Origin: Polaribacter sp. HaHaR_3_91
GTDB taxonomy: Bacteria; Bacteroidota; Bacteroidia; Flavobacteriales; Flavobacteriaceae
Assembly: GCF_019278525.1 (NCBI RefSeq)
Contig: NZ_CP058986.1
Span: 744,001-808,000, forward strand
DNA length: 64,000 nt
Direction of reading: 5' to 3'
The notes under the pieces are model-generated. The model was not told the origin of the DNA. It worked only from the letters and a program-made list of their open reading frames with translations, and searched no databases. Position 1 is the first letter of the stretch; each line of letters begins with the position of its first letter. A program made the translations under genes and the position numbers. This document shows, one piece after another, positions 18,615 through 27,267 of this stretch.

Positions 18615-18946
18615 TGTCAATAAAACATAATTCACAAATTAATTTTGAAATTGGTTTAGATGAAAACAAAGTCCCAGAAGAAATTTACTGGACAGCAAAA
18701 GATGGTGGTATAGATAATGAAGAATCCAAAGCGATTATGATTTCTGTTTGGGATCATAAGAAAAAAGATACTTTGCGTATGGACTTATGGACAAAAGAGA
18801 TGCCTGTAGATGAAATGAAACAGTTTTATCATCAGACATTAGTGTCTATGGCAGATTCATTTGAACGTGCAACTGATGATCAGAAAATGAGTGCTACTAT
18901 GCGTGACTTTTGTGATTATTTTGCAGAGAAATTAGAGCTGAAATAA
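18614..18946 (+). CDS. gldC: Gliding motility protein GldC
   Basis: Small soluble partner of GldB; in F. johnsoniae it contributes to efficient gliding. The 110-residue protein has no signal peptide or membrane segment, begins MSIKHNSQINFEIGLDENKV, and contains EIYWTAKDGG and SVWDHKKKDTLRMDLWTKEM, features of the GldC family. Its ATG overlaps the gldB TAA by one base (TAATG), so translation is coupled. A strong terminator follows. Confidence 0.93.
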   Translation: MSIKHNSQINFEIGLDENKVPEEIYWTAKDGGIDNEESKAIMISVWDHKKKDTLRMDLWTKEMPVDEMKQFYHQTLVSMADSFERATDDQKMSATMRDFCDYFAEKLELK

Positions 18947-18964
18947 AAGCACATTTATTTTTAT

Positions 18965-19000
18965 AAAAAAGGTTGTCCAATTATTTTGGATAACCTTTTT
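18965..19000 (+). terminator. Terminator of gldBC
   Basis: AAAAAGGTTGTCCAA arm, loop, TTGGATAACCTTTTT arm (one G-T pair). Confidence 0.85.
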
Positions 19001-19146
19001 CTGTTATTACAATTAGTAATAACTTTAATTTGTGTTTTAAGTAAATATAGAATATTGTCTAAATGTTTTGTGAGATTCTGAACAAAGTAAAATTAATTAT
19101 GTATTTCATTTTTTATTACTTTAAAAAAGACAATTATATTTTTAAT

Positions 19147-19182
19147 AAAAGCCATTACTCTTTTTAGGAGTAATGGCTTTTT
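19147..19182. terminator. Orphan terminator-like hairpin
   Basis: AAAAGCCATTACTC and GAGTAATGGCTTTT arms around a 5-6-base loop. There is no ORF between this hairpin and the gldC terminator (19000-19147); the next one, 19243-19272, belongs to the OmpA gene. It could end a short untranslated RNA. Confidence 0.6.
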
Positions 19183-19242
19183 GTGTTAATAATAAAATTC
19201 GGTTTTGTAAAATTCCATTCAATATTGTTTGATACTGCAAAA

Positions 19243-19272
19243 AAAAAGAGGCTACATAAGTAGCCTCTTTTT
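19243..19272 (-). terminator. Terminator of OmpA-family gene
   Basis: AAAAAAGAGGCTAC and GTAGCCTCTTTTTT arms separated by a 4-base loop. Confidence 0.9.
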
Positions 19273-19290
19273 TATAAAATAATGTGGTAA

Positions 19291-20805
19291 TTATTCTTGA
19301 AGTACTTCTACTGGTACTTTCGCATTTATTGGTTTAATTTCAACCCTTCTGTTTAATTGTCTACCTCCAGCATTCTCGTTAGAGAATTTAGGTCTAGATT
19401 CACCATAACCTTTAGGTTCTAATCTTTCGTTAGCAATACCTTGTTTGATCATGTATTTTCTTACACTTTCTGCTCTTCTTTGAGATAAATATAAGTTGTA
19501 TCTATCACTATTTCTATCATCTGTATGACCTTCAATAACAAATCTTACATCTGGTACTTGTTTCATTAGTCCTACGATTTCATCAATAGTACTATAAGAC
19601 ACTAACTTAATTACATCTTTATTGGTATCAAAGTAAATACTAGTAGCTAACAATCCAATTTGTTGTGTAATGTTAACAGGAGCTACTGCTTCTTGTTTAG
19701 GACAACCTCTGTTTTCTACTGGACCTGGAGTATTAGGACATAAATCTTTTGCATCCATTACACCGTCTCCGTCTGTATCTATATTTAAAGGACAACCTTC
19801 ATTTGATAGTGGTCCATATTCTAAAGGACATTTATCTTTGTAATCTGGTAAACCATCTCCGTCTGTATCTACAGCCTGACCGTTACCATATACCATTGCA
19901 CCTTTTGGAGTGTTTGGCTCTACATCTAATTCATCCATTACACCATCGTTATCTGTGTCAACAATTTTAAATTGTGCTCCAGGAGCTTCTTCAGCAGCCC
20001 ATATAATGTATTCTTTTTTCTTTCCTAATTTAAAAACAACTCCTAAACTAGTCACAAAAAAGCTTTCCCAAGTTTGTTTATCAGAAACAGCTGCATCTAA
20101 ATGATCTTCATTATTAAAGTACATACCTGTTCTAAATTCTAGATCTAATCTTCTACTTATTTTTCTTTTTACCCCTAGTTGTGCAGATAAAAAGATAGAA
20201 CTTGCTTCATTTACACTATTTCTATCACGGTTGTAACCAAAGTCAACTAAAAGTTCATCTGGTGTTGCTCCTGTTGGATCTGTTTTATAAAGAGCAGAAT
20301 CATATTGATGATATCCAACTCCAAAATATCCTGCAGCATGCCATTTAGTAGATTCTCTTTTAAACATATTTGTAAAACTTACGATTAAATTTAACTCAGC
20401 ACCGTAAGATCTACCTTCAAAGCGAAAATCAGCATCACTAATAACATTATTTGGTACATATCTAAGAGAATATCCGTTTGAGAATGATTGTACTCCTCCA
20501 GACATTTTAGTATATGTAGCTTTAAGCTCTAAACCTAAGATTGGGTTGAACATTTTATCTACATATATATAACCACCAAAATTCCAATAATTAGAATCAT
20601 CAGCAACGCTTATAGAACGTAAATCTCCATGCATGATAAAATTACTAAAACCACCACCAATTGCCCAGGTGTTATTGTCTTTAATAATGTCCTTACCTTT
20701 TACTTCGGTACTGTCTGTGTTTATGATGTTTTTTTCGGTAGATTGACCGAATGATTGAGCTATAATAGTACTGCTCAATAAAATAAATAGTATAATTCTC
20801 CTCAT
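19291..20805 (-). CDS. OmpA-family outer membrane protein with TSP3-type repeats
   Basis: 504 residues: signal peptide (MRRIILFILLSSTIIAQSFG), an N-terminal beta-barrel of about 270 residues with alternating aromatic strands, a linker with calcium-binding type-3 repeats (DTDNDGVMDELDVEPNTP, DTDGDGLPDYKDKCP, DTDGDGVMDAKDLCPNTPG), and a C-terminal OmpA peptidoglycan-binding domain (IYFDTNKDVIK, VRFVIEGHTDDRNSDRYNLYLSQRRAESV, ERLEPKGYGESRP). It should tether the outer membrane to the wall and is the type often found as the major outer-membrane protein of flavobacteria. Monocistronic. Confidence 0.92.
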   Translation of the reverse strand: MRRIILFILLSSTIIAQSFGQSTEKNIINTDSTEVKGKDIIKDNNTWAIGGGFSNFIMHGDLRSISVADDSNYWNFGGYIYVDKMFNPILGLELKATYTKMSGGVQSFSNGYSLRYVPNNVISDADFRFEGRSYGAELNLIVSFTNMFKRESTKWHAAGYFGVGYHQYDSALYKTDPTGATPDELLVDFGYNRDRNSVNEASSIFLSAQLGVKRKISRRLDLEFRTGMYFNNEDHLDAAVSDKQTWESFFVTSLGVVFKLGKKKEYIIWAAEEAPGAQFKIVDTDNDGVMDELDVEPNTPKGAMVYGNGQAVDTDGDGLPDYKDKCPLEYGPLSNEGCPLNIDTDGDGVMDAKDLCPNTPGPVENRGCPKQEAVAPVNITQQIGLLATSIYFDTNKDVIKLVSYSTIDEIVGLMKQVPDVRFVIEGHTDDRNSDRYNLYLSQRRAESVRKYMIKQGIANERLEPKGYGESRPKFSNENAGGRQLNRRVEIKPINAKVPVEVLQE

Positions 20806-20870
20806 TTTAATTTGATTTTTTGTTTTAAATAATATAGGGGAATGATTCCCGCAAAAATATATATTTTTTT

Positions 20871-21995
20871 TTAGAATTGCTTTATTTTGTTAACAATGTT
20901 CTTGTAATCATCCTGATTGTTAAGAAAATCCATATCTGAAACGTCTATTACTTGTAAATTTAAACTTTTTTCGGTCTTAATAAAATTTTTGTATCCATTA
21001 TGAATCCGTTTTAGGTATTCTGGTTCTATGTTTTGTTCATAAGATCTTCCTCGGTTTTTAATGTTTTCTAAAAGACGTTCTGTATTTTGAAATAGATAAA
21101 TGTACAAGTCTGGTTTTGTTATTTCTTTGTACATTAAATCAAACATTTTTCTGTATAATAAATACTCTTCTTTTTGCAATGTTACTTGGGCAAAAATTAA
21201 AGATTTAAAAATATAGTAATCCGATATAATGAAGCTCTTAAATAAGTCGAACTGCGCTAAATCATCGGTTAATTGTTGATATCTATCTGCCAAAAAACTC
21301 ATTTCTAAAGGAAATGCATATCGTTCTTTATCTTCGTAAAATTTAGGAAGAAAAGGGTTGTCTGCAAAACGTTCTAGTACCATTTTAGCATTAAAATCAT
21401 TTGAGAGTAAATTGGCTAAAGTTGTTTTACCAGCTCCAATGTTCCCCTCAATAGCAATATAATTATACTTTTCAGAAATAGGAATAGGTCTTTCTAAAAC
21501 TTCATTTAATTTCTCAATTTCTGATGGGTCATCACAACCCTGTAAACATACTGTAATGTCTTTTTTTTCTAAGGGATGAATCGTTGATGCAGCTATTTCT
21601 GCTAGAGGCAGCATTACAAATTTTCGTTGTAACATTTTAGGATGAGGTACTATCAATGCTTGAGATAAAATTATTTCGGCATCATATAGTAAAATATCGA
21701 TATCTATCTTTCTGTTTTGGTACCCTTCTAGTGAAGAGCGTTGCCTGCCTAATTCTTCCTCTATTTCTAAAAGGAAATTTATTAAGGTTTCTGGTTCTAA
21801 ATTAGTGGCTACTTTTATACAAATGTTTAAAAAATCGTCTCCATCAAATCCCCAGGCTGGAGTTTTGTAGATAGAGGATATTTTTTGAATACCACCAATG
21901 CGATCATCAATAGAATGAATAGCATTTTGCAGGTTTTCAAGTTTGTTACCTTGGTTTGTTCCTAAAGATAAATATGTAATATGTTGTAATTTCAT
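20871..21995 (-). CDS. folK: Fused HPPK (FolK) and deoxynucleoside kinase
   Basis: Two enzymes in one 374-residue chain. Residues 1-~145 are 6-hydroxymethyl-7,8-dihydropterin pyrophosphokinase (YLSLGTNQGNKLENL, ALGRQR-like ELGRQRSS, RKIDIDILLYD, VPHPKM), a folate-synthesis enzyme. Residues ~176-374 are a deoxynucleoside kinase with P-loop GNIGAGKT (184-191), the DRYQ-type region FLADRYQQL, and the lid motif RGRSYEQNIEPEYLKRI. The start at 21995 (MKLQHITYLSLG) fits FolK; nine more upstream codons are in frame but unlikely. The fusion joins folate and dNTP supply, both needed for thymidylate. Confidence 0.93.
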   Translation of the reverse strand: MKLQHITYLSLGTNQGNKLENLQNAIHSIDDRIGGIQKISSIYKTPAWGFDGDDFLNICIKVATNLEPETLINFLLEIEEELGRQRSSLEGYQNRKIDIDILLYDAEIILSQALIVPHPKMLQRKFVMLPLAEIAASTIHPLEKKDITVCLQGCDDPSEIEKLNEVLERPIPISEKYNYIAIEGNIGAGKTTLANLLSNDFNAKMVLERFADNPFLPKFYEDKERYAFPLEMSFLADRYQQLTDDLAQFDLFKSFIISDYYIFKSLIFAQVTLQKEEYLLYRKMFDLMYKEITKPDLYIYLFQNTERLLENIKNRGRSYEQNIEPEYLKRIHNGYKNFIKTEKSLNLQVIDVSDMDFLNNQDDYKNIVNKIKQF

Positions 21996-22043
21996 TATTG
22001 GCTGCAAAGAAAATAAAAGCAATCTACAAATACCCTATAAACT

Positions 22044-22075
22044 AAAAAAATCGCCAAAATTAATTGGCGATTTTT
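22044..22075 (-). terminator. Terminator of pnp
   Basis: AAATCGCCAA and TTGGCGATTT arms with flanking A and T runs, between the pnp stop and the folK start. Confidence 0.85.
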
Positions 22076-22096
22076 AATATCAATTAAAAAAAGAAA

Positions 22097-24331
22097 TTAT
22101 TCTTCTTTTCTTGGTGCTCTAGGTTTTCTGTCATCACGTCCGCGATTATCTCTACTTCTGTTATCACGTCCACCAGAACGTTTATCATCTCTAGGTGGTC
22201 TTTCTACAAAACCTTCTGGTTTTGGTAAAATAGCTTTTCTAGAAACTTTTTCTTTACGTGTTCTTGGGTCTAAACCAAAGTATTTTACATCTAAAATATC
22301 TCCCATTTTAACAACATCAGATACATTATCTGTACGTTCCCAAGCTAATTCGCTTACGTGTAATAAAACTTCGTTACCAGGAGCTTCAGTATATTCTACA
22401 ACAGCACCAAAATCTAACATTTTGATAACTTTTACTTCGTATACAGAACCTTTTTCTGGTTTAAATAACATAGACTCAATCTTAGCAATAACTGCTTCGA
22501 TTCCTTCTGGTTTAGTACCTAAAATTTCAATGATACCTTCTTCTGTTACAGGATCTTCAGTAATTACAATTGTAGTTTCTGTTTCTTTCTGTAATTCTTG
22601 AATGTTTTTACCTCCTGGTCCAATAAATGCACCAATTAATTCATTAGGTATTCTTCTGTTAACCATTTTAGGAGCGTGCGCTTTTACATCTTCATTTGCA
22701 GCTGCAATAGTATCTGTAATTTTACCTAAAATATGAAAACGACCATCTCTTGCTTGTTTTAGTGCATTTACTAAAATTTCATAAGAAAGACCTTTTACTT
22801 TAATATCCATTTGACATGCAGTAATTCCTTCTGAAGTACCAGTAACTTTAAAGTCCATATCTCCTAAGTGATCTTCATCACCTAAAATATCAGATAAAAC
22901 TGCGTAACGATCTCCATCAGAAATTAATCCCATAGCAATACCAGAAACTGGTCTTATCATTTTAACACCTGCATCCATTAATGCCATTGTACCAGCACAA
23001 ACAGTTGCCATAGAAGAAGAACCGTTAGATTCTAATACTTCAGAAACAACTCTTACTGTATAAGGGCAATCTGCAGGAATCATTCCTTTTAAACCACGTT
23101 GTGCTAAGTTACCATGACCAACTTCTCTACGAGATGTTCCTCTTAATGGTCTAGCTTCACCTGTACAAAAAGGAGGGAAGTTATAGTGTAAATAGAAATT
23201 TTCTTCACCTTCATAAGATGGCATATCTATTTTCATTGCATCTCTAGAAGTTCCTAAAGTTACAGTTGCTAATGCTTGAGTTTCTCCACGCGTAAAGATA
23301 GAAGAACCATGTACAGATGGTAAGTAATCTACTTCACACCAAATTGGTCTAATATCTGTAGTTTTACGTCCGTCTAAACGTAAACCTTCTGCTAAAGTTA
23401 ATTCTCTAACTGCTGCTTTTTGAGATTTGTTGAAATATTTACCTACTAAATCTCCATAATCTGCTAACTCTTCTTCTGTAAAAGATGCTTTAACTTCTTC
23501 TTTAATTTCAGCAAAAGCATTTGTGCGCTCTACTTTAGAAGTTCCTTTTTTAGCTATAGCATAACACTTATCGTAAGTAAGTTCGTTAATTTTTGCAGCT
23601 AATTCTTCATCTTCTCTTTCTCCTTCGTAAATTCTAGTTTCTTTCTTACCGAAAGCTTCAGCTAATGCAACTTGAGCAGCACACTGAACTTTAATAGCTT
23701 CATGTGCAAATTTAATTGCATCTGCCATTTCTTCTTCAGAAATTTCATCCATTTCACCTTCAACCATCATTACAGAATCTGCAGATGCTCCAATCATCAT
23801 ATCGATGTCTGATTCTGCTAATTGTGCTCTTGTTGGGTTTATTACAAATTCTCCGTTTACTCTACCTACTCTTGCTTCAGAGATTGGGCATTCGAAAGGA
23901 AAATCTGATAACTGAATAGCTGCTGATGCTGCTAAACCTGCTAATGCATCTGGCATAACGTCATCATCATGAGACATTAATTGGATCATTACCTGTACTT
24001 CTGCGTGATAATCTTTTGGGAATAAAGGACGTAAAACACGGTCTACTAGACGCATTGTTAATACTTCTCCATCACTTGGTCTTGCTTCTCTTTTAAAGAA
24101 ACCACCTGGATATCTACCTGCAGCTGCAAATTTTTCTCTATAATCTACTGTAAGTGGTAAAAAATCAACGTCAGATTGTTTGTAGTTAGAAACTACCGTA
24201 CATAATAACATTGCTTTACCCATTTGAACAACAACAGAACCGTGTGCTTGTTTTGCTAATTTACCGGTTTCTAATGAGATAGTTCTTCCATCTCCAAGGT
24301 CTATAACCTCTCTAAATACTTTTGGAATCAT
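22097..24331 (-). CDS. pnp: Polyribonucleotide nucleotidyltransferase (PNPase)
   Basis: 3'-5' phosphorolytic exoribonuclease of RNA turnover. The 744-residue protein has two RNase PH cores (with [59 protein letters not shown]), then a KH domain ([18 protein letters not shown]), then an S1 domain ([20 protein letters not shown]). The final ~30 residues are an Arg/Gly/Asp-rich tail ([15 protein letters not shown]), probably an extra RNA-binding element. The start at 24331 ([16 protein letters not shown]) is chosen; the frame is open 23 codons upstream but that stretch is Asn/Gln-rich and unlike the family. Confidence 0.97.
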   Translation of the reverse strand: MIPKVFREVIDLGDGRTISLETGKLAKQAHGSVVVQMGKAMLLCTVVSNYKQSDVDFLPLTVDYREKFAAAGRYPGGFFKREARPSDGEVLTMRLVDRVLRPLFPKDYHAEVQVMIQLMSHDDDVMPDALAGLAASAAIQLSDFPFECPISEARVGRVNGEFVINPTRAQLAESDIDMMIGASADSVMMVEGEMDEISEEEMADAIKFAHEAIKVQCAAQVALAEAFGKKETRIYEGEREDEELAAKINELTYDKCYAIAKKGTSKVERTNAFAEIKEEVKASFTEEELADYGDLVGKYFNKSQKAAVRELTLAEGLRLDGRKTTDIRPIWCEVDYLPSVHGSSIFTRGETQALATVTLGTSRDAMKIDMPSYEGEENFYLHYNFPPFCTGEARPLRGTSRREVGHGNLAQRGLKGMIPADCPYTVRVVSEVLESNGSSSMATVCAGTMALMDAGVKMIRPVSGIAMGLISDGDRYAVLSDILGDEDHLGDMDFKVTGTSEGITACQMDIKVKGLSYEILVNALKQARDGRFHILGKITDTIAAANEDVKAHAPKMVNRRIPNELIGAFIGPGGKNIQELQKETETTIVITEDPVTEEGIIEILGTKPEGIEAVIAKIESMLFKPEKGSVYEVKVIKMLDFGAVVEYTEAPGNEVLLHVSELAWERTDNVSDVVKMGDILDVKYFGLDPRTRKEKVSRKAILPKPEGFVERPPRDDKRSGGRDNRSRDNRGRDDRKPRAPRKEE

Positions 24332-24426
24332 AAATTTTAATTCTAAATTTTTAATTTGTTTGTTGTTGTGTTGTTGTACGTTGTTGCAATGGAAATTCAA
24401 AAATGCTGTTACTATTTTTGATTTTT

Positions 24427-24450
24427 TTTCCTGCCTTTGCAGGAATGAGG
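24427..24450. repeat. CCTGC...GCAGG palindromic intergenic repeat
   Basis: TTCCTGCCTTTGCAGGAATGA: short perfect palindrome of the type dispersed in flavobacterial intergenic regions, in the pnp-rpsO spacer. Confidence 0.5.
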
Positions 24451-24573
24451 TTAACTAATTTAACCTTTTTTATATAGATTCTGTTTGTTAGTCAGAATTT
24501 AATACCTTTTTCTATCTCGGTTTAGTGAGAATAATTTTTACTATTCTAAAGGAATGCTTTAAAATTTAAAAAC

Positions 24574-24605
24574 AAAAAAGAGGAACGTTTATAGCCCCTC
24601 TTTTC
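24574..24605 (-). terminator. Terminator of rpsO
   Basis: AAAAGAGG and CCTCTTTT arms around a 12-base loop, just below the rpsO stop. Confidence 0.75.
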
Positions 24606-24613
24606 TATAAGAA

Positions 24614-24883
24614 TTATTTTCTAATTCCTAATTCTGCAATAATTGCACGATATCTTAAAATATCAGATTTCTTTAGATAATCTAATAAACTTCTACGCTT
24701 ACCAACTAACATTACTAATGAACGCTCTGTGTTATAATCTTTACGATTATTTTTTAAGTGCCCAGTTAAATGGTTAATTCTGTGTGTAAACAATGCAATT
24801 TGACCTTCTGAAGAACCAGTATCGTTTTTTCCTTTACCGTGTTTCTCGAAGATGCTTTCTTTTACTTCTTTAGTTAAATACAT
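24614..24883 (-). CDS. rpsO: 30S ribosomal protein S15
   Basis: Binds 16S rRNA in the platform of the small subunit and often controls its own synthesis. The 89-residue protein carries the family core: DTGSSEGQIALFTHRINHLTGHLKNNRKD and VGKRRSLLDYLKKSDILRYRAII. Normal length. It lies upstream of pnp on the same strand, the conserved rpsO-pnp pair, though with its own terminator. A CAAAGGTA at 24939-24946 reads TACCTTTG on the minus strand and is its likely -7 box. Confidence 0.98.
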   Translation of the reverse strand: MYLTKEVKESIFEKHGKGKNDTGSSEGQIALFTHRINHLTGHLKNNRKDYNTERSLVMLVGKRRSLLDYLKKSDILRYRAIIAELGIRK

Positions 24884-25021
24884 TCCAATATTATTTAAAT
24901 GATTATTATGTATATCAATGATATTTTCATTGAAGCTGCAAAGGTATGATTATTTTTTTAATTTGAGATAGTAAAATATATAGATTATTTAGCTCTTTGT
25001 AATATGTTTAATAATCTGTTT

Positions 25022-25062
25022 AAAGGTTTAAAACTAAGAGGTTACTTGGTTTTAAACCTTTA
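25022..25062 (-). terminator. Inverted repeat below accD, possible terminator
   Basis: AAAGGTTTAAAAC and GTTTTAAACCTTT arms around a 15-base spacer, 17 bases below the accD stop. The T run is weak, so a terminator role is only likely. Confidence 0.5.
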
Positions 25063-25078
25063 ATAAAGAAGTTTTAAA

Positions 25079-25936
25079 TTATGCTCTAACAGGTATGTTT
25101 TGTATTAAATCGATATACAGATTAATCTGTTTTTTTAAGTTCTTACGTTCGTAGATAGCATCTAAGAAACCATGTTCTAAAACAAATTCTGATCTTTGGA
25201 AACCTTCTGGTAAATCTTTACCTGTAGTATCTTTTACAACTCTTGGTCCTGCAAATGCAATTAATGCATTTGGTTCTGCAATGTTAATATCTCCTAACAT
25301 TGCATAAGAAGCTGTGGTACCACCTGTTGTTGGATCTGTACATAAAGAAATATATGGGATATTTACTTCTGCTAATTGTGCTAATTTTGCTGATGTTTTT
25401 ACCAATTGCATTAATGAAAGAGAAGCTTCCATCATTCTTGCTCCTCCAGATTTAGAAATCATTAAAAAAGGAATCTTGTTTTTAATAGAGTAATCGATAG
25501 CTCTTGCTATTTTTTCTCCAACTACAGATCCCATAGATCCACCAATAAAAGCAAAATCCATGGCTGCAATTACAATCTCTTTTCCTAAAGACAAACCTAC
25601 GGCTGTTCTAACAGCATCGTTCAATTTTGTTTTTTCTTGAGCAGCTTTTAATCTATCTGGATATTTTTTTGTGTCCTCAAATTTTAAAGGATCTTTAGAG
25701 GTAAGGTTAGCGTCTAATTCTTTAAATTTATTTTCATCAAAAAATAATTCGAAATATTCCTTACTACCTATTCTTACATGGTACCCATCTTCTGGACTTA
25801 CATATAAGTTTCTTTTTAATTCTTCTGTATCTATTATTTTTCCACTAGGTGTTTTGTACCATAACCCTTTTGGAGTGTCTTTTTTATCTTCTGTAGAAGT
25901 TTGTATTCCTTTATCCGTTCTTTTAAACCAAGCCAT
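25079..25936 (-). CDS. accD: Acetyl-CoA carboxylase carboxyltransferase subunit beta
   Basis: Half of the carboxyltransferase that makes malonyl-CoA for fatty-acid synthesis, paired with AccA (not in this window). The 285-residue protein has the crotonase-like core: [60 protein letters not shown] and [12 protein letters not shown]. The N-terminal zinc ribbon, CxxC...CxxC in most bacteria, is replaced: [12 protein letters not shown] and [12 protein letters not shown] hold Thr29, a gap, Ser47 and Asp50 where the cysteines should be. The rest of that ribbon is still recognisable. Confidence 0.96.
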   Translation of the reverse strand: MAWFKRTDKGIQTSTEDKKDTPKGLWYKTPSGKIIDTEELKRNLYVSPEDGYHVRIGSKEYFELFFDENKFKELDANLTSKDPLKFEDTKKYPDRLKAAQEKTKLNDAVRTAVGLSLGKEIVIAAMDFAFIGGSMGSVVGEKIARAIDYSIKNKIPFLMISKSGGARMMEASLSLMQLVKTSAKLAQLAEVNIPYISLCTDPTTGGTTASYAMLGDINIAEPNALIAFAGPRVVKDTTGKDLPEGFQRSEFVLEHGFLDAIYERKNLKKQINLYIDLIQNIPVRA

Positions 25937-26042
25937 ACTAGTTGTTGTGTTTTAGGTTATTTCTAAATTTATGTAAACAAAATTAGAACCGCAAATGTAA
26001 AAGTTTTTTCTTAAAAGTATCCTTTTTGATGTCTAAACTCAT

Positions 26043-26078
26043 AAAAAAAGCACTTTGATTTTAATCAAAGTGCTTTTT
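26043..26078 (-). terminator. Terminator of aldolase gene
   Basis: AAAGCACTTTGATT and AATCAAAGTGCTTT arms, T run on the minus strand side. Confidence 0.9.
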
Positions 26079-26100
26079 AAAAGTATTTTATAGATTGCTT

Positions 26101-27168
26101 TTATAAAGTATCTACGTTGTTTAAGTCAGAAAATGCTTGTTTTAAACGTGTAATGAAAGTTGCTTCACCTTCACGTAACCATTTTCTTGGATCGTAATAT
26201 TTTTTGTTTGGAGATTCAGGTCCATCAGGGCTTCCAATTTGAGATTTTAAATAATCTGCTTTTTCTCCCATATAGTCTCTAATTCCGCTCATAAAAGCAT
26301 ATTGCATATCTGTATCAATGTTCATTTTAATAACACCGTAGCCAATAGCTTCTCTAATTTCTTCTAATGTAGAACCAGATCCTCCGTGAAATACAAAATC
26401 GATATGATTTTCTTCAACACCATATTTCTTAGTAATAAATTCTTGAGAATTTTTTAAGATTTTTGGAGTTAATTTAACGTTTCCTGGTTTGTAAACACCA
26501 TGAACGTTACCAAAAGCTGCAGCAATTGTAAATTTATCACTTACTTTAGAAAGCTCTTCATAAGCATAAGCAACTTCTTCTGGTTGTGTGTATAATTTAG
26601 ACTCATCAACATCACTGTTGTCAACACCGTCTTCTTCACCACCTGTAATACCTAATTCAATTTCTAAAGTCATACCCATTTTACTCATACGAGCTAAATA
26701 TGTTTTACAAATCTCAATGTTTTCTTCTAAAGGCTCTTCAGATAAATCGATCATGTGAGAGCTATAAAGAGGTTTACCAGTTTCTTCGAAATGTTTTTCT
26801 GAAGCATCTAATAATCCGTCTATCCAAGGTAATAATTTTTTAGCACAGTGGTCTGTATGTAAAATAACAGGTACTCCGTAAGCAACTGCTAATTCATGTA
26901 CATGTTTTGCACCAGCTATACCACCAGCAATGGCAGCTTTTTCACCTTCGTTAGATAAACCTTTTCCTGCATTAAATTGTGCACCACCATTAGAAAACTG
27001 AATAATTACAGGAGCATTTAAATCTCTTGCTGTTTCTAAAACACCGTTAATAGTGTTAGATCCAATAACGTTTACTGCCGGTAAAGCAAAACCTTTTTCT
27101 TTTGCAAAATTAAAAATAGCTTGAACTTCTGATCCAGTTGCAACACCTGGCTTTATATTATGACTCAT
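26101..27168 (-). CDS. fbaA: Fructose-bisphosphate aldolase, class II
   Basis: Zinc-dependent aldolase of glycolysis/gluconeogenesis that cleaves fructose-1,6-bisphosphate. The 355-residue protein has the catalytic/zinc motif VILHTDHCAKKLLPWIDGLLDA, the second class II signature TLEIELGITGGEEDGVDNSDVD, and the late zinc/phosphate elements GNVHGVYKPGN, FHGGSGSTLEEI and NIDTDMQYAFM. Length and motifs indicate the FbaA subtype. Its product is the substrate of the Fbp encoded 24 kb away in this window. Confidence 0.97.
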   Translation of the reverse strand: MSHNIKPGVATGSEVQAIFNFAKEKGFALPAVNVIGSNTINGVLETARDLNAPVIIQFSNGGAQFNAGKGLSNEGEKAAIAGGIAGAKHVHELAVAYGVPVILHTDHCAKKLLPWIDGLLDASEKHFEETGKPLYSSHMIDLSEEPLEENIEICKTYLARMSKMGMTLEIELGITGGEEDGVDNSDVDESKLYTQPEEVAYAYEELSKVSDKFTIAAAFGNVHGVYKPGNVKLTPKILKNSQEFITKKYGVEENHIDFVFHGGSGSTLEEIREAIGYGVIKMNIDTDMQYAFMSGIRDYMGEKADYLKSQIGSPDGPESPNKKYYDPRKWLREGEATFITRLKQAFSDLNNVDTL

Positions 27169-27267
27169 GTTTGTATATTTTAATCATTAATTACTTATCA
27201 AAAGTACTAAAAATACAGCTGAATGTAAGCATAAAATAACGAAAACGTTATAGGTTTTATTTCTAAT

